64,000 nt of DNA from Paludibacter sp. Its GTDB lineage: Bacteria > Bacteroidota > Bacteroidia > Bacteroidales > Paludibacteraceae. The stretch is from assembly GCF_009712605.1 (NCBI RefSeq), contig NZ_WASO01000014.1:496001-560000 (forward strand), in the 5' to 3' direction. A program made the translations under genes and the position numbers. Under the pieces are notes generated by a model. That model searched no databases and was not told where the DNA came from. It saw only the letters and a program-made list of their open reading frames with translations. This document shows positions 17,869 through 26,355 of this stretch, in pieces; position 1 is the first letter of the stretch; each line of letters starts with the position of its first letter.

Positions 17869-19281
17869 ATGCGCCAACACTCTATTATCGCTTTGGTTCT
17901 TTTCTTTTTTTCTCTTTCTGTCAACGCACAAACCATAGCTGAAGGTGAGAGCCTGCTCAACAGCCAGCGATATTCCGAAGCCTCACGGGTTTTCGGGAAT
18001 ATTCTCAAAAAACGCCCCAATGATGGTGCCGCAAACTATGGATATGGACAGTGTCAAAACAAACTCGGGAATAAAGAGGAAGCGATTAAATCCTTACAAA
18101 TAGCCGTCAATAAAAAAATAGCAGCTGCCTATCCTTTGTTGTGTGAATTGTGTTTTGAACAATATCATTTTGATGAAGCTATTTCAAATATTGAGGCTTA
18201 TCTTTCATCACCCAAGGCGATGCCGGCAGAAGCTGCAAAACTCAACAAACTACTTGAAAAAGCCAAAATCGGAGCGCAGCTATTGCAACACGTAGAGTCC
18301 ATTACTATTATCGACAGCATGCAGGTTGCCAAAAATGAATTCTACAAATATTACTCAATGGGAAAAGATCTTGGCACGATAATACCTTCAAAGCAAATAC
18401 GCAAAAATGCTCCCGATGGTGCCATGGCTTATAAATCACAACGCGGCGACAGAGTTGTTTTTGCAGACAGTTTGAAGCACAAGCTCGGTCTATACGGTAC
18501 TTTTCAGATGATTGATTCATGGAGCGAACCAATACCTCTGAGCGATCAGGTAAACGGAACCGGCAATATAATTAATTACCCGTTTGTTTCGTCCGACGGA
18601 GTTACGCTCTATTTTGCAGCGCAAGGCGCTAATTCGCTTGGAGGATACGATCTGTTTATTACCCGTTTCAACTCAAAAGACAACAATTATTACGCGCCAC
18701 AGAATTTAGGGTTTCCATTCAACTCTACGGCAAATGATTATTTGATGGTGGTTGATGAGATCAATAATCTTGGTTGGTTTGCCACAGACCGTTCGCAGCC
18801 GGAAGGGAAAGTAATGATTTACAAATACCTAACCAATCCGGAGAAAAAGCTAATACAGAGTTCCGACACTAATTACCTGAGACTTGCAGCTCAATTGAAA
18901 AGCTACAAAAAAGGTAAAGCACCCAAAACGATCGCTCGCAATACAGTAGAACAGGATTTGCCTGCAACTGTCAAACCCTCTATGGAATTCAGGGTCAATG
19001 ACACTATTAGCTACACATCAATAGACCAGTTTAAGAGTGCTAAAGCCCGTGAAATATATTTACAGGCAGATTCGTTGGAAAAAGCACAAACGAGACTACA
19101 AGGTGAGTTGAACCAGCAGCGTTCAGCCTATAGCGCTACAGAGTCAGCAGAAGAAAGAAGTAAAATTCAGCCTGAAATCTTACGTCTTGAAAGAGAAGTG
19201 AACGGACTGATAAACAAACCTCAAAATCTTTACATACAAGCCCGGCAAACTGAAATTGAAGCTCTTATAGAAAAGCGATAA
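17869..19281 (+). CDS. Secreted TPR/PD40 repeat protein
   Basis: A 470-residue exported protein. A signal peptide ends near 'SVNAQ' (about residue 21). Residues 22-150 form TPR units ('AEGESLLNSQRYSEASRVFG', 'GAANYGYGQCQNKLGNKEEA'). Residues 235-330 carry PD40/WD40-type beta-propeller blades ('NYPFVSSDGVTLYFAAQGAN', 'LGGYDLFITRFN', 'NDYLMVVDEINNLGWFATDR'). The last 60 residues look like a coiled coil. This TPR-PD40 order resembles Bacteroidota envelope proteins related to PorE, but the OmpA-like peptidoglycan-binding end is missing. It lies eight bases before tilS. Function is not known. Confidence 0.85.
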   Translation: MRQHSIIALVLFFFSLSVNAQTIAEGESLLNSQRYSEASRVFGNILKKRPNDGAANYGYGQCQNKLGNKEEAIKSLQIAVNKKIAAAYPLLCELCFEQYHFDEAISNIEAYLSSPKAMPAEAAKLNKLLEKAKIGAQLLQHVESITIIDSMQVAKNEFYKYYSMGKDLGTIIPSKQIRKNAPDGAMAYKSQRGDRVVFADSLKHKLGLYGTFQMIDSWSEPIPLSDQVNGTGNIINYPFVSSDGVTLYFAAQGANSLGGYDLFITRFNSKDNNYYAPQNLGFPFNSTANDYLMVVDEINNLGWFATDRSQPEGKVMIYKYLTNPEKKLIQSSDTNYLRLAAQLKSYKKGKAPKTIARNTVEQDLPATVKPSMEFRVNDTISYTSIDQFKSAKAREIYLQADSLEKAQTRLQGELNQQRSAYSATESAEERSKIQPEILRLEREVNGLINKPQNLYIQARQTEIEALIEKR

Positions 19282-19289
19282 ATCCCCAA

Positions 19290-20630
19290 ATGGAATTTTC
19301 CCACAAAGTCATATCGTATATTAAAGCCCATCAACTTTGCAGCGAAGGAGCAAAACTGATTGTGGGAGTTAGCGGCGGAGCTGATTCCATCGCATTGCTT
19401 CATTTTTTACATAATGCTGGTTATGAATGTATAGTAGCTCACTGCAATTTCCATTTACGTGGAATTGAATCGGATACTGACGAAGCTTTCGTAAAAGATT
19501 TTGCCGAAAAATGGCACATCCCCTTTTTCTCAACATCATTTGATACTAAAACGTTTGCCAAAGAAAAAGGAATTTCAATTGAAATGGCAGCACGCGATCT
19601 CAGGTATGATTGGTTTGACGTATTAAAACAAGAGCAAAATGCAGATGCAATTGCTATTGCTCACCACCTTGATGACTCTATTGAAACTTTCTTCATCAAC
19701 CTTTCCAGAGGCACCGGGTTGCGTGGGTTGTTGGGAATTCAACCTAAGCAAGGCAGCATTATACGACCTTTTCTATCGGTCTCCAGAGACGATATAAACA
19801 ACTACATATCCATCAACCATTTACAATCGCGAATAGATTTGTCGAATTTCGATCAGTTGATTATTCGCAATAAAATTCGACATTCATTGATTCCGATTTT
19901 CGAATCATTTAATCCTTCATTCAGGCAAATAATGATGGACAACTTCACTCGATTAGGAGAACTGAGTGAAGTGGCAAATACTCTTATTGAATCGTTTAAA
20001 AAAGAGGCTGTAATTGATCATGAGGGCTACATTTCAATCTCCATAAGCAAATTGCGAAATCAAACAAATACACATTATTTTCTCTTTGAGCTGCTTAAAC
20101 CTTATAATTTCAATGACGCAACAGTAAATGACATCCTGTATCATATTGATGGAGAATCAGGTAAGTCATTCTTTTCCTCAACACACAGAGCAATTAAAGA
20201 CAGAAATTATCTATTAGTAACTCCCTATATATCAGTTGATAGCTCAACTTATTCAATATCAGAAGATACATTCAGTATAAACAAACCGATCAATCTTGTT
20301 TTATCACAACCTATCAGTATTGAAACAACCAGCATTGTAAAAAACAACAATGTTGCCTGTATCGATTTTGAAAAGCTCACTTTTCCTCTTAAGATAAGAC
20401 GCCCTAAAGAAGGAGACTTCTTTTATCCCTTAGGAATGAAAGGCAAAAAGAAATTAAGTGATTTTTTTATCGATAAGAAATTCAATCTGCTTGAAAAAGA
20501 AAATTGTTGGCTACTAACATCTGAAGATCAGATTGTTTGGGTTATTGGATATCGCATCGACGATCGTTTTAAAATCGACGACAATTCAAAAAAAATGATA
20601 AAAATCAGTTTATCAAAAGATATTGTGTGA
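19290..20630 (+). CDS. tilS: tRNA(Ile)-lysidine synthetase
   Basis: Converts the wobble cytidine of tRNA-Ile(CAU) to lysidine, so that it reads AUA as isoleucine; essential in most bacteria. The PP-loop motif 'SGGADS' is at residues 28-33 and 'AHHLDDSIETFFINLSRGTG' follows. A substrate-binding linker and a C-terminal TilS domain ('RRPKEGDFFYPLGMKGKKKL') complete the 446-residue protein. The gene is eight bases after the TPR/PD40 gene and probably shares its transcript. Its second half is noticeably AT-rich. The rho promoter begins at its very end. Confidence 0.96.
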   Translation: MEFSHKVISYIKAHQLCSEGAKLIVGVSGGADSIALLHFLHNAGYECIVAHCNFHLRGIESDTDEAFVKDFAEKWHIPFFSTSFDTKTFAKEKGISIEMAARDLRYDWFDVLKQEQNADAIAIAHHLDDSIETFFINLSRGTGLRGLLGIQPKQGSIIRPFLSVSRDDINNYISINHLQSRIDLSNFDQLIIRNKIRHSLIPIFESFNPSFRQIMMDNFTRLGELSEVANTLIESFKKEAVIDHEGYISISISKLRNQTNTHYFLFELLKPYNFNDATVNDILYHIDGESGKSFFSSTHRAIKDRNYLLVTPYISVDSSTYSISEDTFSINKPINLVLSQPISIETTSIVKNNNVACIDFEKLTFPLKIRRPKEGDFFYPLGMKGKKKLSDFFIDKKFNLLEKENCWLLTSEDQIVWVIGYRIDDRFKIDDNSKKMIKISLSKDIV

Positions 20631-20653
20631 TTTATAAAAAATATATATCTTTG
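20622..20653 (+). promoter_or_regulatory. Promoter of rho
   Basis: TTG (20623-20625), a 20-base spacer and TATCTTTG (20646-20653), followed by CA. The -33 box lies inside the last codons of tilS. The transcript would carry a leader of about 140 bases before the rho ATG, long for this window. Confidence 0.72.
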
Positions 20654-20799
20654 CATCGCAAAACTTCACGAGCTACTTCGTCTTTTGTACCTATCATTCA
20701 CAAAAATCCCATTTCAATTTACAAAAATACTTCCGGACTCTGAACGATTCCGATATTAGAACTGCTTGTGCTCAGCACAAAATTACCACAAACAAAAAT

Positions 20800-22617
20800 A
20801 TGTATAACATTCTAGAACTAAGAGAAAAAGATCTTGCTGACCTGAAAGCTATTGCCAACGACATGCAGATTAAACGCTTCGAGTCGTTGTCAAAAGATGA
20901 GCTGGTTTACAGGATTCTTGATGAGCAGGCTATTACCAAAGCCGCAGAAAAAAAAGCGGAGGTAAAAGATGGTGATGATGCAAAAAAACGAAGAACACGC
21001 ATGAAAAGCAACAACAAACCAGTTGCCGGAAGTAGCGGGGAACCACAAAAAGCTGCATCTCCTGCACAACCAACTCCCTCCCCTAAAAAAGAAAGCTCTG
21101 TTGCAACTTCACCCTCCTCTCAAAAGCAAGAGATTTCAAAGGAAACAACAACTCCTCAAAATCAAAAACCAAGACAACAGCAAAAGCAGAAGAATCAACA
21201 ACCCAAGCAGGATATGCCTAAACCAGCACCTGTTTATGCAAAACAACCCGTAAAAGACACTTCGGAGATTGTAGCTGAAAGCACGCCCGAAGAACAAGAA
21301 TTTTCTCCGGTTGCAGAAGTTACTGTATCACAAGAGCCTCAGATCATTGAAGCTCCTGTTGTCACAAATCAAAATCAGCAAAACAGGCAACAACGCCCAC
21401 AAAATAGCAACAATAATTCTAATCAGAATTATCAGAACCAAAACAATCAGGGCAACCAGAAAAAGCAAAATAGCGAACCGACCGAAAAGCCTTACGAATT
21501 TGAAGGCATTCTTACCGGATCCGGCGTATTTGAACCAATGCAGGACGGTTATGGTTTTCTGCGTTCTCCGGATTATAACTATTTTACTTCACCTGACGAC
21601 ATTTACGTTTCTCAGTCGCAAATAAAACTTTTCGGGCTTAAAAAAGGAGATACCGTAGAAGGTGCCATTCGCCCTCCAAAAGAAGGTGAAAAGTACTTCC
21701 CGCTTATAAAGGTTACAAAAATCAACGGCCGCACTCCCGAATTTGTGCGCGATCGTTTGGCTTTCGACCACCTTACTCCACTTTTCCCGGATGAAAAATT
21801 CAACCTGACAACCCGCAAAAATGACCCGCTATCGGTTCGTGTTGTCGATTTGTTTTCACCGATTGGTAAAGGTCAGCGTGGTTTGATTGTTGCTCAACCG
21901 AAAACCGGTAAAACTATATTATTAAAGGATATTGCAAATGCCATATCGGCAAACCACCCTGAAGTTTACATGATTATACTTCTTATTGACGAACGTCCTG
22001 AAGAGGTAACCGACATGGAACGCAGCGTAAATGCCGAAGTGATTGCATCTACATTCGACGAACCAGCAGAACGTCACGTAAAAGTAGCCGACATTGTTCT
22101 TGAAAAAGCAAAACGTCTGGTAGAATGTGGTCACGATGTGGTAATCTTATTGGACTCAATTACCCGTTTGGCACGTGCTTATAACACGGTAGCGCCTGCT
22201 TCCGGAAAAGTTTTGTCCGGCGGTGTTGACGCAAATGCTCTTCACAAACCAAAACGCTTCTTCGGAGCAGCTCGTAACATTGAAAACGGAGGTAGTCTCA
22301 CTATCATTGCTACCGCGCTTACTGAAACCGGATCAAAAATGGATGATGTGATCTTTGAAGAATTCAAAGGAACCGGTAATATGGAATTACAGCTCGATCG
22401 TAAATTGTCGAACAAGCGTATTTTCCCGGCTGTGGACATTATGTCGTCAAGCACCCGTCGCGACGATTTGCTCCACGATGCTGAAACACTCAACAGAATG
22501 TGGATTTTGCGCAAGTATCTTTCCGACATGAACCCTGTTGAAGCAATGGAATTTTTGAAAGAACGTCTCGAACGCACAGAAACCAATGAAGAATTTCTGG
22601 CAACAATGAACGGATAA
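20800..22617 (+). CDS. rho: Transcription termination factor Rho with a long disordered N-terminal insert
   Basis: Hexameric RNA-dependent ATPase that ends transcription. The 605 residues exceed E. coli Rho (about 420). An N-terminal Rho_N segment (residues 1-50, '[20 protein letters not shown]') is followed by about 180 low-complexity residues rich in Pro, Gln, Asn and Lys (about 50-230). Then come the cold-shock-like RNA-binding domain (about 231-308, '[14 protein letters not shown]') and the RecA-type motor with Walker A 'PKTGKT' (residues 367-372). Such inserts are known in Bacteroidota and Actinobacteria. A long leader and a strong terminator make rho a single-gene unit; leader-dependent self-regulation is an inference. 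Confidence 0.97.
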   Translation: MYNILELREKDLADLKAIANDMQIKRFESLSKDELVYRILDEQAITKAAEKKAEVKDGDDAKKRRTRMKSNNKPVAGSSGEPQKAASPAQPTPSPKKESSVATSPSSQKQEISKETTTPQNQKPRQQQKQKNQQPKQDMPKPAPVYAKQPVKDTSEIVAESTPEEQEFSPVAEVTVSQEPQIIEAPVVTNQNQQNRQQRPQNSNNNSNQNYQNQNNQGNQKKQNSEPTEKPYEFEGILTGSGVFEPMQDGYGFLRSPDYNYFTSPDDIYVSQSQIKLFGLKKGDTVEGAIRPPKEGEKYFPLIKVTKINGRTPEFVRDRLAFDHLTPLFPDEKFNLTTRKNDPLSVRVVDLFSPIGKGQRGLIVAQPKTGKTILLKDIANAISANHPEVYMIILLIDERPEEVTDMERSVNAEVIASTFDEPAERHVKVADIVLEKAKRLVECGHDVVILLDSITRLARAYNTVAPASGKVLSGGVDANALHKPKRFFGAARNIENGGSLTIIATALTETGSKMDDVIFEEFKGTGNMELQLDRKLSNKRIFPAVDIMSSSTRRDDLLHDAETLNRMWILRKYLSDMNPVEAMEFLKERLERTETNEEFLATMNG

Positions 22618-22643
22618 TACAAAACTGCACAATTCATAACTAA

Positions 22644-22687
22644 CAGAGCATTAAGACTCAACTTGTCTTATGCTCTGTTGTTGTTTA
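22644..22687 (+). terminator. Terminator of rho
   Basis: Stem CAGAGCAttAAGAC/GTCTTatGCTCTG (22644-22657 and 22665-22677) followed by TTGTTGTTT. It covers the ATG at 22663, arguing that the next gene starts at 22699. Confidence 0.75.
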
Positions 22688-22698
22688 AAAGCCTTCCT

Positions 22699-23625
22699 AT
22701 GTCACTACCCTACAACGATTACACAACACGACTCCGGGAAATATTAGGTGTTCGTGTTCAGAAGATTTCCATCAATGCCGGATTTACATGTCCAAACCGG
22801 GACGGAAAAGTAGGAAAAGGAGGTTGCACTTACTGCAACAATCAAACTTTTAACCCTGAATATTGCATGCAGGATAAAAGTGTAACGCAACAAATAACTG
22901 AAGGCATTTCGTTTTTCAGAAAGAAGCACGAAGAGCAAAAATTTCTGGCATATTTTCAGGCCTATACCAATACCTACGGCGAACTCCGCCATTTAATCAG
23001 TTTATACGAAGAAGCGTTAACTTATCCTGATGTGATCGGCCTTGTAATTGGCACCAGACCTGACTGCGTTAATGAAGAACTTCTCGATTATTTTCAAAAA
23101 CTATCTCGCAAATGCTACGTAATGATTGAATATGGCGTGGAATCGACCAACGATAAAACTCTCAACTTTATAAATCGCGGTCACACATTTGAAAATGCGC
23201 AAAATGCCATTCGTGCAACCGCGGAACGAGGTATATACACAGCCGCACACCTTATACTGGGACTTCCCGGCGAAGACCGGCCTACCCTACTCTCACACGC
23301 CTTGCACTTATCAAAATTACCACTTACCGCCATTAAACTGCATCAACTTCAGCTAATCAAAGGAACTGCAATGGCTCAACAATATATAAAACATCCGGAA
23401 TGGTTCCGTCTGTTTTCAGTTGATGAGTATATTGATTTGTGTATTGATTTTCTGGAATTACTTCATCCCGATATATCTATTGAACGGTTTACGTCTCTGT
23501 CTCCCTACCATTTACTTTTAGCTCCAGATTGGAAAGTAAAAAATTACGAATTCGTTGTAAAACTACAACGCAGAATGAAAGAAAGGAATACCCAACAAGG
23601 TAAATTATATCATTCCCTGATATAA
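22699..23625 (+). CDS. Radical SAM protein of the YhcC/TIGR01212 family
   Basis: A 308-residue radical SAM protein of uncertain reaction. The cysteine motif region reads 'GFTCPNRDGKVGKGGCTYCN', with the extended spacing typical of TIGR01212 proteins. The barrel segments 'VMIEYGVESTNDKTLNFINRGHTF' (given here as family landmarks) and 'HLILGLPGED' are clear, and 'LHQLQLIKGT' is the family's C-terminal mark. The frame is open from 22663, but that ATG is inside the rho terminator hairpin. 'MSLPYNDYTTRL' from 22699 matches the family start. It stands alone between rho and the TPR regulator. Confidence 0.9.
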   Translation: MSLPYNDYTTRLREILGVRVQKISINAGFTCPNRDGKVGKGGCTYCNNQTFNPEYCMQDKSVTQQITEGISFFRKKHEEQKFLAYFQAYTNTYGELRHLISLYEEALTYPDVIGLVIGTRPDCVNEELLDYFQKLSRKCYVMIEYGVESTNDKTLNFINRGHTFENAQNAIRATAERGIYTAAHLILGLPGEDRPTLLSHALHLSKLPLTAIKLHQLQLIKGTAMAQQYIKHPEWFRLFSVDEYIDLCIDFLELLHPDISIERFTSLSPYHLLLAPDWKVKNYEFVVKLQRRMKERNTQQGKLYHSLI

Positions 23626-23695
23626 TTTTTCAAAAACATTTTTTTCACTAAATTTGTTCCGCCAAAATTAATAACCATTTAAACCATTCTGCTTA

Positions 23696-25336
23696 ATGTA
23701 CCGTTTCCTGTGCCTGCTTTTTATGTATGCACTGTTAGTCATGTCATGTAGTCATTCTACACATGAACAAAAGCTTTTACTTACACAGGCTGACAGCCTT
23801 ATGCAAATAAAACCCGACAGTGCGCTCAAGCTGCTCAAAAAAATTACCAACTACAAACAACTCGCAAATGGAGACAAAGCGTTGTTTGCTATACTCTGGA
23901 ATAAGGCTCTTTTAAAAAACGACATAGAAGTTTCATCGGACACTCTAATCCGTTACGCAACAAATTATTTTGGGAATAATGACCCTGTAAATGCCGGCTA
24001 CGCATGGTATTTATTATCAAGATGCGAAAAAAGCAAGGGAAACGCGCAAGGAGAAGCCGATGCCTTATTCAAAGCTCAGGAATATGCCATTAACAGTAAA
24101 AACCTTAAGCTTCAGGCTTGCGTGTGGGATGCGAAATCATTAATGTATAAGAGCCAGCATAAACTGGACAGTATGTATCGCTATACAAATATGGCTTATC
24201 GGGCATTTCAAAAACAAAAAGACACTCGTAACGCGGTTATTTGTTTATTAAATATGGGAGTAAACAGTTCTATGTCAAAACGTGTTGATAGAGCTTTAGC
24301 TTATTATCTAAAAGCAGAGGAGCTTGCAAAACACACAAATGAACCCCTTTTATTATCTTCTGCATACATACAACTCAGCTATACTTATTATCAAATGGGT
24401 GACTATCCCAAAGCTCTTCAATATTCACGTTTATCCACAAAGACATCAGACTGCTATGATTATAACAAATGGATAAACATGGCTTCAATTTATATTAAAA
24501 CCGGAGCATTAGACTCTGCGCATTACTATTTATCGAAGTGCTCACCTTCTGAGGATAGGATCAAATTCTACTATGAATTATGGGAAACCCTGCATGAAAA
24601 ACGGGGAGATTTCAAAAATGCTCTTACATACGAAAAGAAATACGCTTTTATCCTTGATTCTCTGAATAAAAAGTCCCTCTCTGAGAGTTTTGCCGGATTA
24701 GAAAAAAAGTACAACTACCAAAAATACCAAAGTGAAAATCAGTCTCTCACTATCAACAATCAAAGAAAAAATATTCTGATTCTTATTTTACTTCTGCTTT
24801 TGAGCTGCGTAGCCATGTTGTTATTCATCTTCAAAAATCGTCAGCATCGAAAATTATTGATTCAACAACGGCTATTAACATCTAAAGAAGAAGCACTTGT
24901 CAAAAAAGAACAGGAAAAAAATACCATTCTCACAAAGCAGTTTGATATACAACAAAACGCCCTGAAGGCAATTAGCCTGTTGAAGCAAAATGCATCTACA
25001 TTCATTAAAGAAGATGATGTTTTCAAAAATACCAAAACAAAAAAAGAATTTGTCACCCAACAAAACGAAGCACTCTCTGCTCTTTATAAAAACACTATCG
25101 AGAATGTAGACCTGCTTTACAATAATATTTCAAAACGGTTAGCCACTTCATTCCCCGATTTACTCGAAAGCGATATTTTAATCTGCTGCCTGCTACTGGC
25201 AGGATTCGATAATATATCTATAGCATCACTTTTAGATATCCTCCCAAAATCTTATAACATGCGGAGAACCATCTTGCGAAAGAAACTGAATATTCCACAC
25301 GAAGTTAATTTAACCGAATTTCTCGCCAATTTTTAA
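23696..25336 (+). CDS. Membrane-spanning TPR regulator with a C-terminal LuxR-like HTH
   Basis: A 546-residue one-component sensor. It starts with a lipoprotein-type signal ('LLVMSCSHS', Cys about residue 18). About 320 residues of TPR repeats face the periplasm ('ADALFKAQEYAINSKN', 'AYIQLSYTYYQMGDYPKALQ'). One membrane helix follows at about residues 360-382 ('ILILILLLLLSCVAMLLF'), then a cytoplasmic coiled coil rich in Lys and Gln. The end ('LLESDILICCLLLAGFDNIS', then 'MRRTILRKKLNI') has the spacing of a LuxR-type helix-turn-helix. Bacteroidota have many such TPR-TM-HTH proteins of unknown ligand. A tiny secreted peptide gene follows 200 bases downstream and may be its target or ligand. 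Confidence 0.82.
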   Translation: MYRFLCLLFMYALLVMSCSHSTHEQKLLLTQADSLMQIKPDSALKLLKKITNYKQLANGDKALFAILWNKALLKNDIEVSSDTLIRYATNYFGNNDPVNAGYAWYLLSRCEKSKGNAQGEADALFKAQEYAINSKNLKLQACVWDAKSLMYKSQHKLDSMYRYTNMAYRAFQKQKDTRNAVICLLNMGVNSSMSKRVDRALAYYLKAEELAKHTNEPLLLSSAYIQLSYTYYQMGDYPKALQYSRLSTKTSDCYDYNKWINMASIYIKTGALDSAHYYLSKCSPSEDRIKFYYELWETLHEKRGDFKNALTYEKKYAFILDSLNKKSLSESFAGLEKKYNYQKYQSENQSLTINNQRKNILILILLLLLSCVAMLLFIFKNRQHRKLLIQQRLLTSKEEALVKKEQEKNTILTKQFDIQQNALKAISLLKQNASTFIKEDDVFKNTKTKKEFVTQQNEALSALYKNTIENVDLLYNNISKRLATSFPDLLESDILICCLLLAGFDNISIASLLDILPKSYNMRRTILRKKLNIPHEVNLTEFLANF

Positions 25337-25461
25337 GCCTGTTTTCCCCTTGCAAAAGTGGCCTATTTTATCAATAGGTATCTAGAAAAGCCCAATATAC
25401 GACATATAACATTAGTATACTGCACATTATGAATTATGTAATAATTCTTAAATAGGTATGC

Positions 25462-25469
25462 TATTTTTG
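25462..25469 (+). promoter_or_regulatory. -7 element ahead of the small peptide gene
   Basis: TATTTTTG followed by CC, 67 bases before the peptide ATG. The expected -33 TTG is not clear, which could suit an activator-dependent promoter. The rest of 25337-25536 is AT-rich and shows no frame. Confidence 0.5.
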
Positions 25470-25536
25470 CCGTTTTTTAATCAAATATCAACGAATAACC
25501 AATAATTTTACAGAAACAATAATCATTAATTTGTTT

Positions 25537-25656
25537 ATGAAAACAATACAGACATTACGTTTTGTTCTTCTCACCCTAACCTTCGGATGTTTCAAAGGCA
25601 CTGTTGTGTTTGGTGATGGAGATGATGATCCTACTAATCCTCCAATAAAACCTTGA
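25537..25656 (+). CDS. Small secreted acidic peptide (39 residues)
   Basis: A short frame from the ATG at 25537 to TGA at 25656. Residues 1-25 look like a signal peptide ('MKTIQTLRFVLLTLTFGCF', ending 'VVFG'), though Cys18 could alternatively be lipidated. The remaining dozen or so residues are an acidic, proline-rich tail ('DGDDDPTNPPIKP'). It follows a -7 element and lies downstream of a TPR-TM-HTH regulator. A start with a real signal-like segment and a distinct mature tail makes chance unlikely, but a 39-codon frame is weak evidence alone. No homologue is known to me by name. It may be a signalling peptide for the neighbouring regulator; that is inference. Confidence 0.55.
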   Translation: MKTIQTLRFVLLTLTFGCFKGTVVFGDGDDDPTNPPIKP

Positions 25657-26018
25657 GGATTTTAATTGCATTCAATAATCATAGAGAAATTTAAAGAGTT
25701 TTTTCAAGACATTATTCCCAATAATCTTTGCTCTTTTTAGAGTTTTGGTTATTAGATTTTGGTTAGTGTAGGCGGGATCGACGAGATGTCGCTCCTGCTA
25801 CCTTCCAAAAACCAGGCAAAGCGTTCTCGAAAGTATGAAGCAAGCAGAAAATTAATTCAAACTGTCGATCGTTTTGTCTAAAATGAGAAGAGATAAAAAT
25901 CAGAAATGGCATCCTGATTCTTAGCTTCTTTTTGTTTATGTATACAGTGAAGGGAATCTTATTAATTTTTGCTGATTATAAAAGATAATTGGCATTTTCT
26001 CAAGTACATCTCATAAAT
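25657..26018. other. Gap between the small peptide gene and the 93-residue frame
   Basis: About 360 bases without a convincing gene. It contains a small GC-richer hairpin (CGAC-gagat-GTCG near 25777-25790) in otherwise AT-rich sequence. In frame with the following gene is a short ATG frame (from 25938, 'MYTVKGILLIFADYKR') that stops at 25986-25988. This may be a remnant of a signal peptide or chance. No promoter of the usual form is clear. Confidence 0.4.
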
Positions 26019-26300
26019 ATGACTGAAAACATTGGGAAAAGTCAGCTTTTCCATGCACCTGATGAAAGGTGCATATTCAGAATAGTTGTGGAGAGTGAAT
26101 ACGGACATATTGTATATAGCTCTGCCTTCGAAAACATTCTAAATGAAATCCATCTTGACTTTGACACATCACTATGGATCAAAGGAATACACCGAATTAA
26201 ACTTCTGAATAATAACAATTTGATTTATCAGACGCTGATCTACAAAAACATAAATCAAGACACTCTCAGCATCAAAATACCCATAAAGGAAGCTGAATAA
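26019..26300 (+). CDS. Hypothetical small protein, possibly a truncated secreted Ig-like protein
   Basis: A 93-residue frame from the ATG at 26019 (a TTG at 25989 would add ten residues). The sequence alternates beta strands ('CIFRIVVESEYGHIVYSSAF', 'HRIKLLNNNNLIYQTLIYKN'), resembling the C-terminal half of small secreted Ig-like Bacteroidota proteins of the DUF3244 type. No signal peptide is present as written. The same frame upstream continues past one stop into a short hydrophobic stretch, so this could be a broken secreted protein. A bidirectional terminator follows. Real coding is likely but not certain. Confidence 0.5.
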   Translation: MTENIGKSQLFHAPDERCIFRIVVESEYGHIVYSSAFENILNEIHLDFDTSLWIKGIHRIKLLNNNNLIYQTLIYKNINQDTLSIKIPIKEAE

Positions 26301-26302
26301 AA

Positions 26303-26336
26303 TAATGGCCTGATGGAGTTATCCACCAGGCCATTT
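26303..26336. terminator. Bidirectional terminator between convergent genes
   Basis: 9-bp stem AATGGCCTG/CAGGCCATT (26304-26312, 26327-26335) with T-rich sequence on the minus-strand exit. It serves the DUF4861 gene and probably the small gene on the plus strand. Confidence 0.65.
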
Positions 26337-26355
26337 ATGTATAAAACATTGTTTG

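Noticed and set aside
22663-22698. Upstream start for the radical SAM gene
   Set aside because: These bases form the rho terminator hairpin and encode residues unlike the family; 22699 fits better.
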